From: Brevundimonas sp. 357
Lineage (GTDB): Bacteria > Pseudomonadota > Alphaproteobacteria > Caulobacterales > Caulobacteraceae
Direction: 5' to 3'
DNA: 64,000 bases
Assembly: GCF_003938605.1 (NCBI RefSeq)
Contig: NZ_RHWX01000002.1
Span: forward strand, 62,001-126,000
The notes beneath the pieces were generated by a model. That model was not told the DNA's origin. It worked only from the letters and a program-made list of their open reading frames with translations, and searched no databases. The translations under genes were made by a program, and so were the position numbers. Below, in pieces: positions 1 through 8,815 of the stretch. How positions within the stretch are numbered: position 1 is the stretch's first letter; each line of letters begins with the position of its first letter.

Positions 1-461
1 ATCTCGACGCCTTCCAGCAGCAGGGGCTCGCCGCTGACCGCGTGGTCGGGCGAGACCTCGGAGGCGTCCATCAGGCCCGCGCCCTCGCTCAGCACCTTGA
101 CGCGGGGCGAGGTCTGGCCGCGCACCACCGGGCGGCTGGCGCCGCCGCCGAAGGTGTCGGAGTTGACGCCGGGAATGCTGTTCAGGGTGTCGCCCAGGGT
201 CGACTGGCGCCGGTGGACCAGGTCGTCGCCGCTGAGAAGGGCGACGTGCGAGCCGACGTCGTCGCCTGCGCGGCCCAGGGGCAGGGCGCGCACCACGACC
301 TCGTCCACCTCATAGGCCTCGGCGGCGCGGGGCGTGTGATCGTGCGGGTCGCCCTGGGACTGACGCTGCACGACGTCTTCGGCGAAAGCAGGCGCAGCGA
401 CGCCCAGGCTGGTCAGCGCCGCCGCCCCCGCGGCGGTCAGCAGGAAGGTCCGAAATCGCAT
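1..461 (-). CDS. TonB-dependent receptor, zinc-type (ZnuD-like), N-terminal part
   Basis: Outer-membrane TonB-dependent receptor; the gene is cut by the window edge, so only about 153 N-terminal residues are visible. They show a signal peptide (MRFRTFLL... to APAFA), a short His-containing stretch (GDPHDH) and the start of the plug domain, with the segments LGDTLNSIPGVNSDTFGGG, RPVVRGQ and SPDHAVSGEPLLLEGVE. The SPDHA...EPLL wording is typical, as I remember it, of the ZnuD-type zinc receptors. I chose the ATG at 461 because GGGGA lies 8 nt upstream; an in-frame ATG at 470 has no spaced ribosome site. A Zur-like palindrome lies about 37 nt upstream, which supports a zinc role. The substrate is inferred. 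Confidence 0.8.
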   Translation of the reverse strand, partial: MRFRTFLLTAAGAAALTSLGVAAPAFAEDVVQRQSQGDPHDHTPRAAEAYEVDEVVVRALPLGRAGDDVGSHVALLSGDDLVHRRQSTLGDTLNSIPGVNSDTFGGGASRPVVRGQTSPRVKVLSEGAGLMDASEVSPDHAVSGEPLLLEGVE

Positions 462-497
462 GTCACGCATCCCCGTTACAATGATGGAAGGCTTGAT

Positions 498-514
498 ATG
501 TTATAGTATATCAT
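498..514. promoter_or_regulatory. Candidate Zur operator
   Basis: The 17-nt sequence ATGTTATAGTATATCAT is a near-perfect palindrome (one arm pair mismatched). It differs at one position from the alphaproteobacterial Zur consensus that I remember, ATGTTATA-N-TATAACAT. It stands out as AT-rich in a GC-rich region and lies 37 nt upstream of the zinc-type TonB receptor start on the minus strand. Binding by Zur is inferred. Confidence 0.65.
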
Positions 515-603
515 TACGCAACCGTTCCCTGACGATTTCGTCCAAGCGGAGCCTTCACAAGCCTTCGACGTTGCAGCAGGGTCGCAGCAGCAAGGGGGCC
601 GCC

Positions 604-1482
604 ATGACCAGATCCGCCACGTTCCAGACCATCGCCGTGACCGCTGCGTTCGGGGTGCTGGCCGCCGGGTGTTCTAGGGAAAAGCCGGCTGAACCGACCT
701 CGCCGATCGAGGCGCCGGCGGCTCAGAGCGCCGCCGCCGTCGGCTATGCCTGCGAAAGCGGCAAGACGATCGCCGTCGCCTATCCCGACGCTCAGACCGC
801 CCGCGTGTCCTATGAAGGCAAGGATTACGTCCTGACCAACGTCGTCTCGGCCAGCGGCGCTCGATACGCGGGGCAGGGGCTGGAATGGCATACGGCCAGC
901 CGGGGCGAGCTGGAGAGCGGCATGCTCAGCCGCGCTGGTCAGGGCGATCAGGCCGGCGGCGTCGTCATCGAGCGTTGCAGTCGTCCGGTCGCCGCCGTGG
1001 CCCCGCCGCCGTCGGGCGCGCCGTGCGCCGTTGAAAACCTCCGCCTGACGGTCGAGGGCGGCGACGCGGGCATGGGGCATCGCCTCACCACCCTGGCGTT
1101 GCGGAACGCCGGACCCAACGCCTGCACCGTGACCGGCTATCCCTCCGTCAGCCTGCTGGACGGCGAGGGCAAGCTGATGACCGGCGTTCGCGCGGTTCAG
1201 GCGCCGAGAAGCTATCTCGCCGAGGGCCGCGCGCCGGCGCCGGTGGAAATCCGCCCGCAACAGGCCGCCTGGTTCGACCTGGCCTGGACCGTCATTCCGC
1301 ATGAAGACAAGGGCGAGACGACCTGCCCCTCGGCCAAGACGGTGCGCGTGACGGCGCCGGGCGCGGCGACGGCGATCGCCCTGCCGCTGGCCTTTACGCC
1401 TTGCGGCGGGCAGGTTGAGGTCAGTCCCCTGCGGCCTGTCGCCGAGGCCTCGTCTCAGCCGGCTTCGGCGTCCGCAAACTAG
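604..1482 (+). CDS. Lipoprotein with MliC-like and DUF4232 domains
   Basis: Predicted lipoprotein of 292 aa. The signal peptide ends in LAAGC, with Cys23 as the lipidation site. Residues about 47-115 (YACESGKTIAVAYP...YEGKDYVL...LEWHTASRGE) match the MliC/PliC fold, which inhibits C-type lysozyme. Residues about 138-270 (CAVENLRL...GPNACTVTGYPSVSLLD...FTPCGG) match DUF4232, a domain usually found in exported actinobacterial and proteobacterial proteins. The start at 604 follows AAGGGGG. The product probably sits in the periplasm or outer membrane and could protect peptidoglycan; the role of the DUF4232 half is unknown. The domain calls rest on motif recognition only. Confidence 0.75.
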   Translation: MTRSATFQTIAVTAAFGVLAAGCSREKPAEPTSPIEAPAAQSAAAVGYACESGKTIAVAYPDAQTARVSYEGKDYVLTNVVSASGARYAGQGLEWHTASRGELESGMLSRAGQGDQAGGVVIERCSRPVAAVAPPPSGAPCAVENLRLTVEGGDAGMGHRLTTLALRNAGPNACTVTGYPSVSLLDGEGKLMTGVRAVQAPRSYLAEGRAPAPVEIRPQQAAWFDLAWTVIPHEDKGETTCPSAKTVRVTAPGAATAIALPLAFTPCGGQVEVSPLRPVAEASSQPASASAN

Positions 1483-1521
1483 GGGTTCAAACCCGCCCGA
1501 ATTCAGCGTAGCGGAGCACGC

Positions 1522-2727
1522 ATGACCCAAGATACGAACCTGGCCTTCTACGACCGCGTCTCCGCCGAACTGGCTGACATCCACGCCCAGGGGCTGACCA
1601 AGCCTGAGCGCGTCATCGCCTCGCGTCAGGGGCCGGTGATCTCGGTCAACGGCCGCGACGTGCTGAACTTCTGCGCCAACAACTATCTGGGGCTGGCGGG
1701 CGACGAGCGCGTCACCCAGGCCGGGATCAAGGCGCAGCAAAAATGGGGGGCGGGGACGGCCTCGGTCCGCTTCATCTGCGGCACGCTGGAGATCCACAAG
1801 GAACTGGAGCGCGCGATCGCCGACTATCTCGGCTTTGAGGACGCTATCCTGTTCGCCGCCGCCTTCGACGCCAACGGCGGCATCTTCGAGCCGCTGTTCG
1901 GGGCCGAGGACGCCATCGTCTCGGACAGCCTGAACCACGCCTCCATCATCGACGGGGTGCGCCTGTCGAAGGCCCAGCGTTACCGTTTCGTCAACTCCGA
2001 CATGGCCGATCTGGAGGCTAAGCTGAAGGAGGCGCGCGCCGCCGGCGCCCGCAACATCATCATCGCCACCGACGGCGCCTTCTCGATGGACGGCTACATC
2101 GGCAAGATCGACCAGATTCGCGCCCTGGCCGACCAGTATCAGGCCCTGATCATGGTCGACGACTGCCACGCGACCGGCTTCCTGGGCGACAAGGGCAAGG
2201 GCTCGTTTGCACACTGCGGGGTCGAGGTCGATTTCGTCACCGGCACCTTCGGCAAGGCGTTGGGCGGGGCCATGGGCGGCTTCATCTGCGCCCGGTCGAG
2301 CGTGGTGGAGCTGCTGAAGCAGCGGGCGCGCCCCTATCTGTTCTCCAACGCCCTGGCGCCCGCCGTCTGCGGCTCGTCGCTGGAGGCCATCCGCATCGCC
2401 GCCGGGGATGAGGGCGACAAGCTGCGCGCCCAGCTGTTCGCCAACGCGGCGCGGTTCCGTTCGGCCATGGCCGAGGCGGGCTTCGACCTGCTGCCGGGCG
2501 AGCATCCGATCATTCCGGTCATGCTGGGCGACGCCAAGCTGGCGCAGGACATGGCGGCGCGCCTGCTGGAGCTGGGCGTCTACGTCATCGGGTTCAGCTT
2601 CCCCGTGGTGCCGCGCGGCCAGGCCCGCATCCGCACCCAGATGTCGGCGGCCCACACCTTCGAGCAGATCGACGCCGCCGTCGCCGCCTTCACCCAGGCG
2701 GGCAAGGAACTGGGCGTCATCAAATAG
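1522..2727 (+). CDS. kbl: Glycine C-acetyltransferase (2-amino-3-ketobutyrate CoA ligase)
   Basis: PLP enzyme of the alpha-oxoamine synthase family. It cleaves 2-amino-3-oxobutyrate with CoA to glycine and acetyl-CoA, the second step of threonine breakdown. At 401 aa it has the usual family length. Visible motifs are CANNYLGLAG, the substrate-side GTASVRFICGT, DDCHATGFLG and the PLP lysine Lys245 in GTFGKALGG (Lys244 in E. coli). It is followed 70 nt later by tdh, which makes its substrate, so the two form a threonine-to-glycine unit. The name is secure. Confidence 0.96.
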   Translation: MTQDTNLAFYDRVSAELADIHAQGLTKPERVIASRQGPVISVNGRDVLNFCANNYLGLAGDERVTQAGIKAQQKWGAGTASVRFICGTLEIHKELERAIADYLGFEDAILFAAAFDANGGIFEPLFGAEDAIVSDSLNHASIIDGVRLSKAQRYRFVNSDMADLEAKLKEARAAGARNIIIATDGAFSMDGYIGKIDQIRALADQYQALIMVDDCHATGFLGDKGKGSFAHCGVEVDFVTGTFGKALGGAMGGFICARSSVVELLKQRARPYLFSNALAPAVCGSSLEAIRIAAGDEGDKLRAQLFANAARFRSAMAEAGFDLLPGEHPIIPVMLGDAKLAQDMAARLLELGVYVIGFSFPVVPRGQARIRTQMSAAHTFEQIDAAVAAFTQAGKELGVIK

Positions 2728-2797
2728 GCGTTCGCCTGTATCGTCATGGCCGGGCGACCGGCCGTGCCGGAATTAAATAAGCGTTTGAGGAAACGAC

Positions 2798-3844
2798 ATG
2801 GCTGACATGATGAAGGCCCTGGCCAAGACCAAACCGGCCGAAGGGCTGGAGCTGATCGACGCCCCCATCCCCGTCGCGGGCGACGAGGACGTGCTGATCA
2901 AGGTGCACCGCACCGCCGTCTGCGGCACCGACATCCACATCTGGAACTGGGACGAGTGGTCCCAGAAGAACGTGCCCGTGCCGATGATCACCGGCCACGA
3001 GTTCGCCGGCGAGATCGTCGCCATCGGCAAGGACGTGGACCGTCGTCTGAAGGTCGGCCAGCGCGTCTCGGCCGAAGGGCACGTCATCGACCTGAACTCC
3101 GAAGCGGCCCGCGCCGGTCACTTCCACCTGGACCCCGACACCCGCGGCATCGGCGTGAACCGCCAGGGCGCCTTCGCCGAATACGTCGTGGCCCCGGCCT
3201 TCAACGTCATCGAGCTGCCGGACGACGTGCCCTATGAGATCGGCTCGATCCTGGACCCGTTCGGCAACGCCGTGCACACGGCCCAGCAGTTCGATCTGCT
3301 GGGCGAAGACGTGCTGGTCACGGGCGCCGGTCCCATCGGCATGATGGCCGCAGCCGTGGCGCGCCACGCGGGCGCTCGCACCGTGGTTCTGACCGATATC
3401 AATGACTTCCGCCTGGAACTTGCGCAGAAGGTTGCGCCGGGCGTGCGCACGGTGAACACCACCAAGGAAGACCTGCGCGATGTCATGCATGAGCTGGGCC
3501 TGAAGGTCGGCTTCGACGTGGCGCTGGAGATGTCGGGGTCGCCCGTCGCCTTCAAGCAGTGCGTCGACACCCTGATCATGGGCGGCGGCATGGCCCTGCT
3601 GGGCATTCCCAGCAAGCCGATGGAGACGGACTGGGGCGCGATCATCCTGAAGGCCCTGACCATCAAGGGCGTCTATGGCCGCGAGATGTTCACCACCTGG
3701 CGCAAGATGCTGGGCCTGCTGAAGGCCGGTCTGGACCTGACGCCGCTGATCACCCACCAGATGTCCTATCAGGACTTCGAGGCGGGCTTCGAGGCCATGA
3801 AGTCCGGCAAGTCGGGCAAGGTCGTCCTGAACTGGGCCGACTGA
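2798..3844 (+). CDS. tdh: L-threonine 3-dehydrogenase
   Basis: Medium-chain zinc alcohol-dehydrogenase family enzyme (348 aa) that oxidises L-threonine to 2-amino-3-oxobutyrate with NAD+. The catalytic zinc ligand Cys42 (RTAVCGTDIHIW), GHEFAGEI and the Rossmann motif VTGAGPIGMMAA are present. It is odd in the structural-zinc lobe: where E. coli Tdh has four cysteines (CGHCRNC...C), this protein aligns without gaps as DLNSEAA...D (Asp98, Ser101, Ala104, Asp112), with no cysteine left. The catalytic site looks intact, so activity is expected. It pairs with kbl just upstream. GAGGAAACGAC gives the ribosome site. Confidence 0.95.
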   Translation: MADMMKALAKTKPAEGLELIDAPIPVAGDEDVLIKVHRTAVCGTDIHIWNWDEWSQKNVPVPMITGHEFAGEIVAIGKDVDRRLKVGQRVSAEGHVIDLNSEAARAGHFHLDPDTRGIGVNRQGAFAEYVVAPAFNVIELPDDVPYEIGSILDPFGNAVHTAQQFDLLGEDVLVTGAGPIGMMAAAVARHAGARTVVLTDINDFRLELAQKVAPGVRTVNTTKEDLRDVMHELGLKVGFDVALEMSGSPVAFKQCVDTLIMGGGMALLGIPSKPMETDWGAIILKALTIKGVYGREMFTTWRKMLGLLKAGLDLTPLITHQMSYQDFEAGFEAMKSGKSGKVVLNWAD

Positions 3845-3851
3845 GCGGGCT

Positions 3852-4199
3852 TTAAATTCCGACTTCGCGAAGGCGGGCGCGCAGGCTGTTGATCCAGTCG
3901 TGCGCCTCGTCCCCGCCCCACAGGCGCCAGGCGATATAGCCCGCTGAGGGTTTAACCGGATCGGCCCAATAGCGGCCGTGCTTGTCCACCGCGTGACGGG
4001 CGAAATAGCTGTACATCGACTTGATGTCCCGATCGCTGAGCGGCGCGCGCGCCATCAGCTGTTCGGCGCGGCGCACCCCGACCTCGGTGCCGCCGCGTCC
4101 GTGCTGCTCGCGCAGGGCCAGGCCGTCCTCAGCCGTCTCGGCGATGGCGGCGGACGGAGTTCTGTCCTCGTCGGAGAGGATGGGGTGGTCGATCAGCAT
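3852..4199 (-). CDS. Small conserved protein with a phage-type RRAEQL...FARH...AWRLWGGD motif
   Basis: Hypothetical protein of 115 aa. The C-terminal 70 residues carry VGVRRAEQLMAR, MYSYFARHAVDK and SAGYIAWRLWGGDEAHDW. I have seen this pattern in short domains attached to phage head-maturation or portal-type proteins and in stand-alone bacterial proteins of unknown role. No catalytic motif or membrane segment is visible. The stop lies 8 nt from the convergent tdh stop. The start at 4199 was chosen because the conserved region begins well downstream and an upstream extension would run through the rlmJ start. Function unknown. Confidence 0.6.
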   Translation of the reverse strand: MLIDHPILSDEDRTPSAAIAETAEDGLALREQHGRGGTEVGVRRAEQLMARAPLSDRDIKSMYSYFARHAVDKHGRYWADPVKPSAGYIAWRLWGGDEAHDWINSLRARLREVGI

Positions 4200-4274
4200 G
4201 GCGTATCCTGAAGCCGGGGCGTCGACCCCTCTTATACGACTTGACCTGATGACGTAGGCGGGAGACGAGCGGCC

Positions 4275-5096
4275 ATGAATTATCGCCACAGCTTTCACGC
4301 CGGAAACTTCGCCGACCTGGTCAAGCACGCCCTGGTGCTGTGGCTGCTGAAGGAGCGTCAGGCCAGAGGGCCGGTGACGGTGCTGGACACCCACGCGGGT
4401 GCGGGGCTTTACGATCTGTCAGGCGACGGCGCGCGTTCTAAGGAAGCAGAAGCCGGGGTGGCGCGGCTGATGTCGTCCGCTGACCGTCCGCCGCTGATCG
4501 AAGCCCTGGCGGCCGAGGTCGCGGCCCTCAACCCGGACGGCGGCACGCGATTCTATCCCGGTTCGCCGATTCTGATCGCCCGCGCATTGAGATCTGGCGA
4601 CGTCTATCGTGGTTTCGAGCTGAACCCGCCGGTCGAACTCATGCTGGCCGAAGCCCTGACCGGCTGGCCCAATGCGACAGGGCAGGGGGGCGACGGCTAT
4701 GACGGCGCAGTCGCGGCGGCCAGAACTGAAACGGCTCCGTTGATCCTGATTGATCCGCCGTTCGAACGGCCCGATGACTACGTTCGTTCGGCCGAGACGG
4801 CCGCCGCCGTGGTCCGTCACGATCCGTCGGCCGTGGTGGCGATCTGGACGCCGCTGAAGGATATGGAGACGTTCGACGGCTTTATCCGGCGTCTGGAGCA
4901 GGCGAAGGCGGGGCGGATTCTGGTGGCGGAAGCGCGGTTGAGGCCTCTGAGCAACCCCATGAAGATGAACGGCTGCACCATGACGCTGGTCAATGCGCCT
5001 TCGGGCGCCGAGGCTGCCGCCGCCGAGATATGCGGGTGGGTCGCTGCGACATTGGGCGACGCGGGCGCTCGCGCGGAAGTCTGGCGCGCGGGCTAG
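4275..5096 (+). CDS. rlmJ: 23S rRNA (adenine(2030)-N6)-methyltransferase RlmJ
   Basis: SAM-dependent N6-adenine methyltransferase that modifies A2030 of 23S rRNA. The N-terminus MNYRHSFHAGNFADLVKHA is the family signature. It is followed by the SAM-binding LDTHAGAGLYDL and the catalytic DPPF at residue 160 (LILIDPPFERPDDY). The length of 273 aa matches the family. The start has GGGAGACGAGCGGCC upstream. The gene overlaps the convergent monooxygenase-like gene by a few bases at the stops. It is non-essential in E. coli, where it is linked to use of DNA as a nutrient; here no related neighbour is seen. Confidence 0.92.
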   Translation: MNYRHSFHAGNFADLVKHALVLWLLKERQARGPVTVLDTHAGAGLYDLSGDGARSKEAEAGVARLMSSADRPPLIEALAAEVAALNPDGGTRFYPGSPILIARALRSGDVYRGFELNPPVELMLAEALTGWPNATGQGGDGYDGAVAAARTETAPLILIDPPFERPDDYVRSAETAAAVVRHDPSAVVAIWTPLKDMETFDGFIRRLEQAKAGRILVAEARLRPLSNPMKMNGCTMTLVNAPSGAEAAAAEICGWVAATLGDAGARAEVWRAG

Positions 5097-5416
5097 GCGC
5101 GCGTCACCTCGCCGGGCTCATACAGGTGAGGTTCGAATGTGGCGATGGCCAGGATGGATCCCATGACCGCCACGACCTGAGGGTGTCGCGTCATGGCCTT
5201 CCAGTCCGTGGCGCTGGCCCAGACCGCATGATTGGCGGCCACCCGACCGTTCAAGCCGCGATGCAAGGTGGCCGAGATGAAGCCGGGCAGGGCGGCCTGC
5301 ACGCGCGCCAGGGCGGTCAGGCGTTCGATCAACTGATCAAGGTGGCGCGGGTCGCACTTGAAGATGTTGATCAGCACGACCGGATCGTCGGTTGGGGCCA
5401 TGACGGTTCGTCCCAT
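5093..5416 (-). CDS. Antibiotic biosynthesis monooxygenase (ABM) family protein
   Basis: Small ferredoxin-like ABM-fold protein of 107 aa. The pattern VVLINIFKCDPRHLDQLIERL...LPGFISATLHRGLNG...NHAVWASATDWKAM is typical of this family, which includes quinol-forming monooxygenases, haem-degrading enzymes and many of unknown substrate. No metal or cofactor motif allows a substrate to be named. The start at 5416 has AAAGGA five bases upstream; an in-frame ATG at 5401 is the alternative. The gene is convergent with rlmJ and divergent from the amidotransferase-like gene. Confidence 0.78.
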   Translation of the reverse strand: MGRTVMAPTDDPVVLINIFKCDPRHLDQLIERLTALARVQAALPGFISATLHRGLNGRVAANHAVWASATDWKAMTRHPQVVAVMGSILAIATFEPHLYEPGEVTRA

Positions 5417-5492
5417 TGCGTTCCTTTGGCTTCTACCCCAATCCAAGGGGCGACGCCTCCTCCCCATGTGTCTTCAGAAGTGAAAATCGAGC

Positions 5493-6212
5493 ATGACCGT
5501 CATAGCCATTCTTGAGACCGGACGTCCGCCTGCGGATCTCGTCGCGGAACACGGCGACTATGTCGACCAGTTTCGCGCCCTGCTGGGCGAAGGCGTCGTC
5601 ACGCGTCGCTTCGACGTCCAGGCGGGCGAGTTGCCGGATGATCCGACGGCCTTCGCCGGGGCCATCGTCACGGGCTCTGCGGCGGGCGTCTATGAAGACC
5701 TGCCTTGGATCGAGCCTTTGGCCGAGTGGTTGCGCGACGCGCGCGGCAAGACGCGATTGGTCGGCATCTGCTTCGGCCATCAGATACTGGCTCAGGCCTT
5801 CGGCGGGCGCGTCGAACAATCGGATCGCGGCTGGGGCGTAGGCCTGCACGCTTATGAAGTGACCGGCGACGAGGTCTGGATGCAACCGCCCGCCGTCGCC
5901 CTGTCCATTCCCGCCTCGCATCAGGATCAGGTAGTCGCTCTGGCCGATGACGCGCGCGTGATCGCGGCAAGCCCTTTTACGCCTCATGCGGGTCTGGCCT
6001 GGGGTGACGACGCCATCAGCTTCCAGTGCCATCCGGAGTTCGAGCCCGACTTCGCGGCGGCTTTGACTGAGGGGCGGCGCGGTCGCATCGCTGAACATGT
6101 CGTCGATGAGGCGCAGGCCAGCCTGCAACAGCCCAATGATCGGGCGATCCTCAGCGCCTGGATCCGAAACTATCTGGGCGTGTCGGGTACGGAAGAAAAA
6201 AATAAGGCGTGA
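5493..6212 (+). CDS. Class I glutamine amidotransferase-like protein
   Basis: Stand-alone class I glutamine amidotransferase (239 aa), close to the GMP-synthase glutaminase domain. The triad is visible: Cys93 in VGICFGHQ, His180 and Glu182 in [16 protein letters not shown] forms part of the oxyanion region. There is no fused synthetase domain, so the acceptor reaction is unknown; some relatives hydrolyse gamma-glutamyl compounds. It is flanked by an unrelated ABM-family gene and a kinase gene, so context gives no pathway. Confidence 0.82.
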   Translation: MTVIAILETGRPPADLVAEHGDYVDQFRALLGEGVVTRRFDVQAGELPDDPTAFAGAIVTGSAAGVYEDLPWIEPLAEWLRDARGKTRLVGICFGHQILAQAFGGRVEQSDRGWGVGLHAYEVTGDEVWMQPPAVALSIPASHQDQVVALADDARVIAASPFTPHAGLAWGDDAISFQCHPEFEPDFAAALTEGRRGRIAEHVVDEAQASLQQPNDRAILSAWIRNYLGVSGTEEKNKA

Positions 6213-6288
6213 CTGCGGCGCGGCGATAAGCCTTGCTCAATCTCTCGTCCTCACTGTCGCGCTGATGTCGGGCGGGAGTAGGGATTTG

Positions 6289-8802
6289 GTGCGCCGTGGT
6301 CTGTTGAGCGGCTTCGCGCTGGTGATCGCCGCGGCGGCGTCGGTCGCCATCGCCCAAGCGCCGGCGTCTCAGGAAACGGCGCCTCCTGCGGCTGCGGTCG
6401 AACTGGCCCAGGCCGTCGAGATCCGCGCGATGCGCACGGATTTCAACACGCTGGAAGACTTTGGCCGCCAGGCCTTGTCCCGCCACGATCGCGAGGGGCT
6501 GAACCGCCTCTACCACGTCGCCTGGACCTTCCTGAATCAGGGCGATTTCGACCGGGCGGCCCTGTGGAACAGCCGTCTCGAAGCACGGGCGCGTGAGGAG
6601 CAAGATCCGCGCTACCTGGCGATCGCCCGCCTGAACGCCCTCACCATCCGGTACGACCGGGGGGATCTGTCGGTTACTGACGATATGGGGCGCACTGCGG
6701 AAACGGCGAAGGATTGGTTCGTCAGAGCGCACGCCGCCCGTCTGTACGCGCTGGCCTTGATGGATCAGGACCGCGTGGGAGAGGGGCTTCGACTGCTCAC
6801 CGCCGTCGAGGCCGACATTCCCGTAGATGATCCCTTCGCCGACACCGCCCGCGCAGGCGTGTGGGAGATGACCGGCATGGGGCTGATGAAGCTCAATGAC
6901 GTGGCGGGGGCCGCCGCCGCTTTTCGCCGGTTCGAAATCGACTACTCAAATCCGGCCTATCCGCGGCCGGACTTCGACAGCCTCTACAATCTGACGCGCA
7001 TGTCGGTACAGGTCGGCGACCTAGTCCGGGCCCAGTATTACTATGCCGCGCATCATCGTCTGGCTGAGCGGTCCGGAATCCCGACCATCCTCGCCTATGA
7101 CGCCGCACTGTGCGCCTTCGTGGCTGACCTGCGCCAGTCGCCGCAGAGCGTGCTGCACTGTCTGGAGCCGCATGAGGCCGTCATTGACCAAAAGGCTTTC
7201 CTGGCGCTGGACATCCTGCCGATCCGAGGCATGGCGCGTGCTCAACTGGGCGACCTGAGAGGCGCGCGGCAGGATCTGGAGCGTTTGCGCGAGTTGGCGC
7301 TAGACGGCGCTGCCGATCCACGCGAGCGTTTGGTCGAGGCTGAATTGCTGCAGGCCTCCGGTCGGTCGGCTGAAGCCTACGCCGTCCTTCGTGAGTACGA
7401 GCGTCAGCGCGGCATGCAGGTGGCCCAGCGTTTCAGCGCGGGCATACATCAGCTGACCGGCGACATGCAGGAACAGCTGGCCGAGCGCCGTCGCCAGTTG
7501 CAGACCGCCAGCGCCAACACTCAGCTTCAACGCGCTGTGATCCGTGGTCAGAACTGGATCATGGGCATCGGCCTTCTGTTCGTTCTATCGGCCCTGTTCG
7601 TGGTGATCTGGCAGCGACGCCAGTCCCGACGCCTGCGGGCCGCTCAATTGCGGGCCGAAGAAGCCAATCAGGCCAAGAGCGAGTTCTTGGCCAATATGAG
7701 CCATGAAATTCGCACGCCGTTGAATGGAGTCGTGGCCATGGCCGACGTTCTTTCGCGCCGTGACCTGGCGCCGAAGGATCGGGAACTGGTGGACATCATC
7801 CGCTCATCCGGCGTCACGCTGGAACGGCTGCTGTCCGATATTCTGGACACGGTGCGGATCGAGACCGGAGAGGTTCGTCTGGATGCGGCGCCGTTCCAAC
7901 TGGGTCGAATGCTGCGCGAGATCGTGGCCTTGTGGACGCCCATGGCGATGCAGAAGGATGTCGAGCTTTCGCTGGACCTGCACCCAGCTCTGGACGCCGT
8001 CTTCATCGGCGACGTGGTGCGTCTGCGCCAGGTGCTGACGAATCTGGTGAGCAACGCTGTTAAATTCACCGAGGCGGGACGCGTGCGGATTGAGGTGACG
8101 CGCACTGCGGACGGCCGGGCGTCATTCGCCGTATGCGACAGCGGCATTGGCTTTGACGAGGACTTCAAGCAGCGCATGTTCCACCGCTTTCAACAGGCGG
8201 ACGGTTCCATCACGCGTCGTTTCGGCGGCAGCGGCCTGGGGCTGGCGATTTCGGCAGACCTGGTTCGGTTGATGGGCGGGCGGCTCGATTGCGAATCTCC
8301 TTCGGATGAAGGCGCGCGGTTCTGGTTTGAACTGTCTTTGCCCCCTGCGCCTGAAGAAGAGGCTGAACCCGCCGTCACCTCTTCGCAGTCTGCGGCGGCT
8401 CCCGAACGTCTGCGTATCCTTCTGGCCGATGATCATCCGGCCAACCGCCTGGTTGTTCAGGTCATGCTGGAAGCCATGCCGGTTGATCTTGTCAGTGTCG
8501 AGAACGGCGTTGAAGCGCTGGAAGCCTTCAAGCAGGGCGGGTTCGATCTGGTGCTGATGGACATGCAGATGCCGGTGATGGACGGCCTGACGGCCACCTC
8601 CGGCATTCGCGAGCATGAGCGCCTCACGGGCGCGGCGCGTACGCCGGTTCTGATGCTCACCGCCAACGCCATGAGCGAGCATGTCGAGGCGGGGCGGGCG
8701 GCGGGATCGGACGGGCACTTGACCAAGCCCCTGACAGTCGCCGCCCTGACCCAAGCGATCCAGGCGGCGGTGATTGTCGAGACGGATCAGGTTTCAGCCT
8801 GA
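6289..8802 (+). CDS. Hybrid sensor histidine kinase with exported N-terminal sensor region
   Basis: Hybrid two-component kinase of about 837 aa. Order: signal-like segment ([23 protein letters not shown]); a long helical, TPR-like periplasmic region of about 400 residues; a membrane helix ([20 protein letters not shown]); HisKA with His472 in [15 protein letters not shown]; HATPase ([24 protein letters not shown]); and a C-terminal receiver with Asp758 in [13 protein letters not shown]. The GTG at 6289 has GGAG/AGGG upstream; an ATG at 6265 is in frame but lacks a ribosome site. No DNA-binding partner lies beside it, so the phosphate probably passes to a phosphotransfer protein elsewhere. The signal sensed is unknown. 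Confidence 0.88.
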   Translation: MRRGLLSGFALVIAAAASVAIAQAPASQETAPPAAAVELAQAVEIRAMRTDFNTLEDFGRQALSRHDREGLNRLYHVAWTFLNQGDFDRAALWNSRLEARAREEQDPRYLAIARLNALTIRYDRGDLSVTDDMGRTAETAKDWFVRAHAARLYALALMDQDRVGEGLRLLTAVEADIPVDDPFADTARAGVWEMTGMGLMKLNDVAGAAAAFRRFEIDYSNPAYPRPDFDSLYNLTRMSVQVGDLVRAQYYYAAHHRLAERSGIPTILAYDAALCAFVADLRQSPQSVLHCLEPHEAVIDQKAFLALDILPIRGMARAQLGDLRGARQDLERLRELALDGAADPRERLVEAELLQASGRSAEAYAVLREYERQRGMQVAQRFSAGIHQLTGDMQEQLAERRRQLQTASANTQLQRAVIRGQNWIMGIGLLFVLSALFVVIWQRRQSRRLRAAQLRAEEANQAKSEFLANMSHEIRTPLNGVVAMADVLSRRDLAPKDRELVDIIRSSGVTLERLLSDILDTVRIETGEVRLDAAPFQLGRMLREIVALWTPMAMQKDVELSLDLHPALDAVFIGDVVRLRQVLTNLVSNAVKFTEAGRVRIEVTRTADGRASFAVCDSGIGFDEDFKQRMFHRFQQADGSITRRFGGSGLGLAISADLVRLMGGRLDCESPSDEGARFWFELSLPPAPEEEAEPAVTSSQSAAAPERLRILLADDHPANRLVVQVMLEAMPVDLVSVENGVEALEAFKQGGFDLVLMDMQMPVMDGLTATSGIREHERLTGAARTPVLMLTANAMSEHVEAGRAAGSDGHLTKPLTVAALTQAIQAAVIVETDQVSA

Positions 8803-8815
8803 GCGGCGTGCGTGG

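Noticed and set aside
514..2655. Long minus-strand open frame opposite the lipoprotein and kbl
   Set aside because: It lies antisense to two well-supported genes, has low-complexity Arg/Ala/Gly composition and no family motif; typical shadow frame in high-GC DNA.
2730..2765. Partial copy of the gyrA-side inverted-repeat element between kbl and tdh
   Set aside because: TCGTCATGGCCGGGCGACCGG shares only a short start with the element; a chance GC-rich palindrome cannot be excluded.
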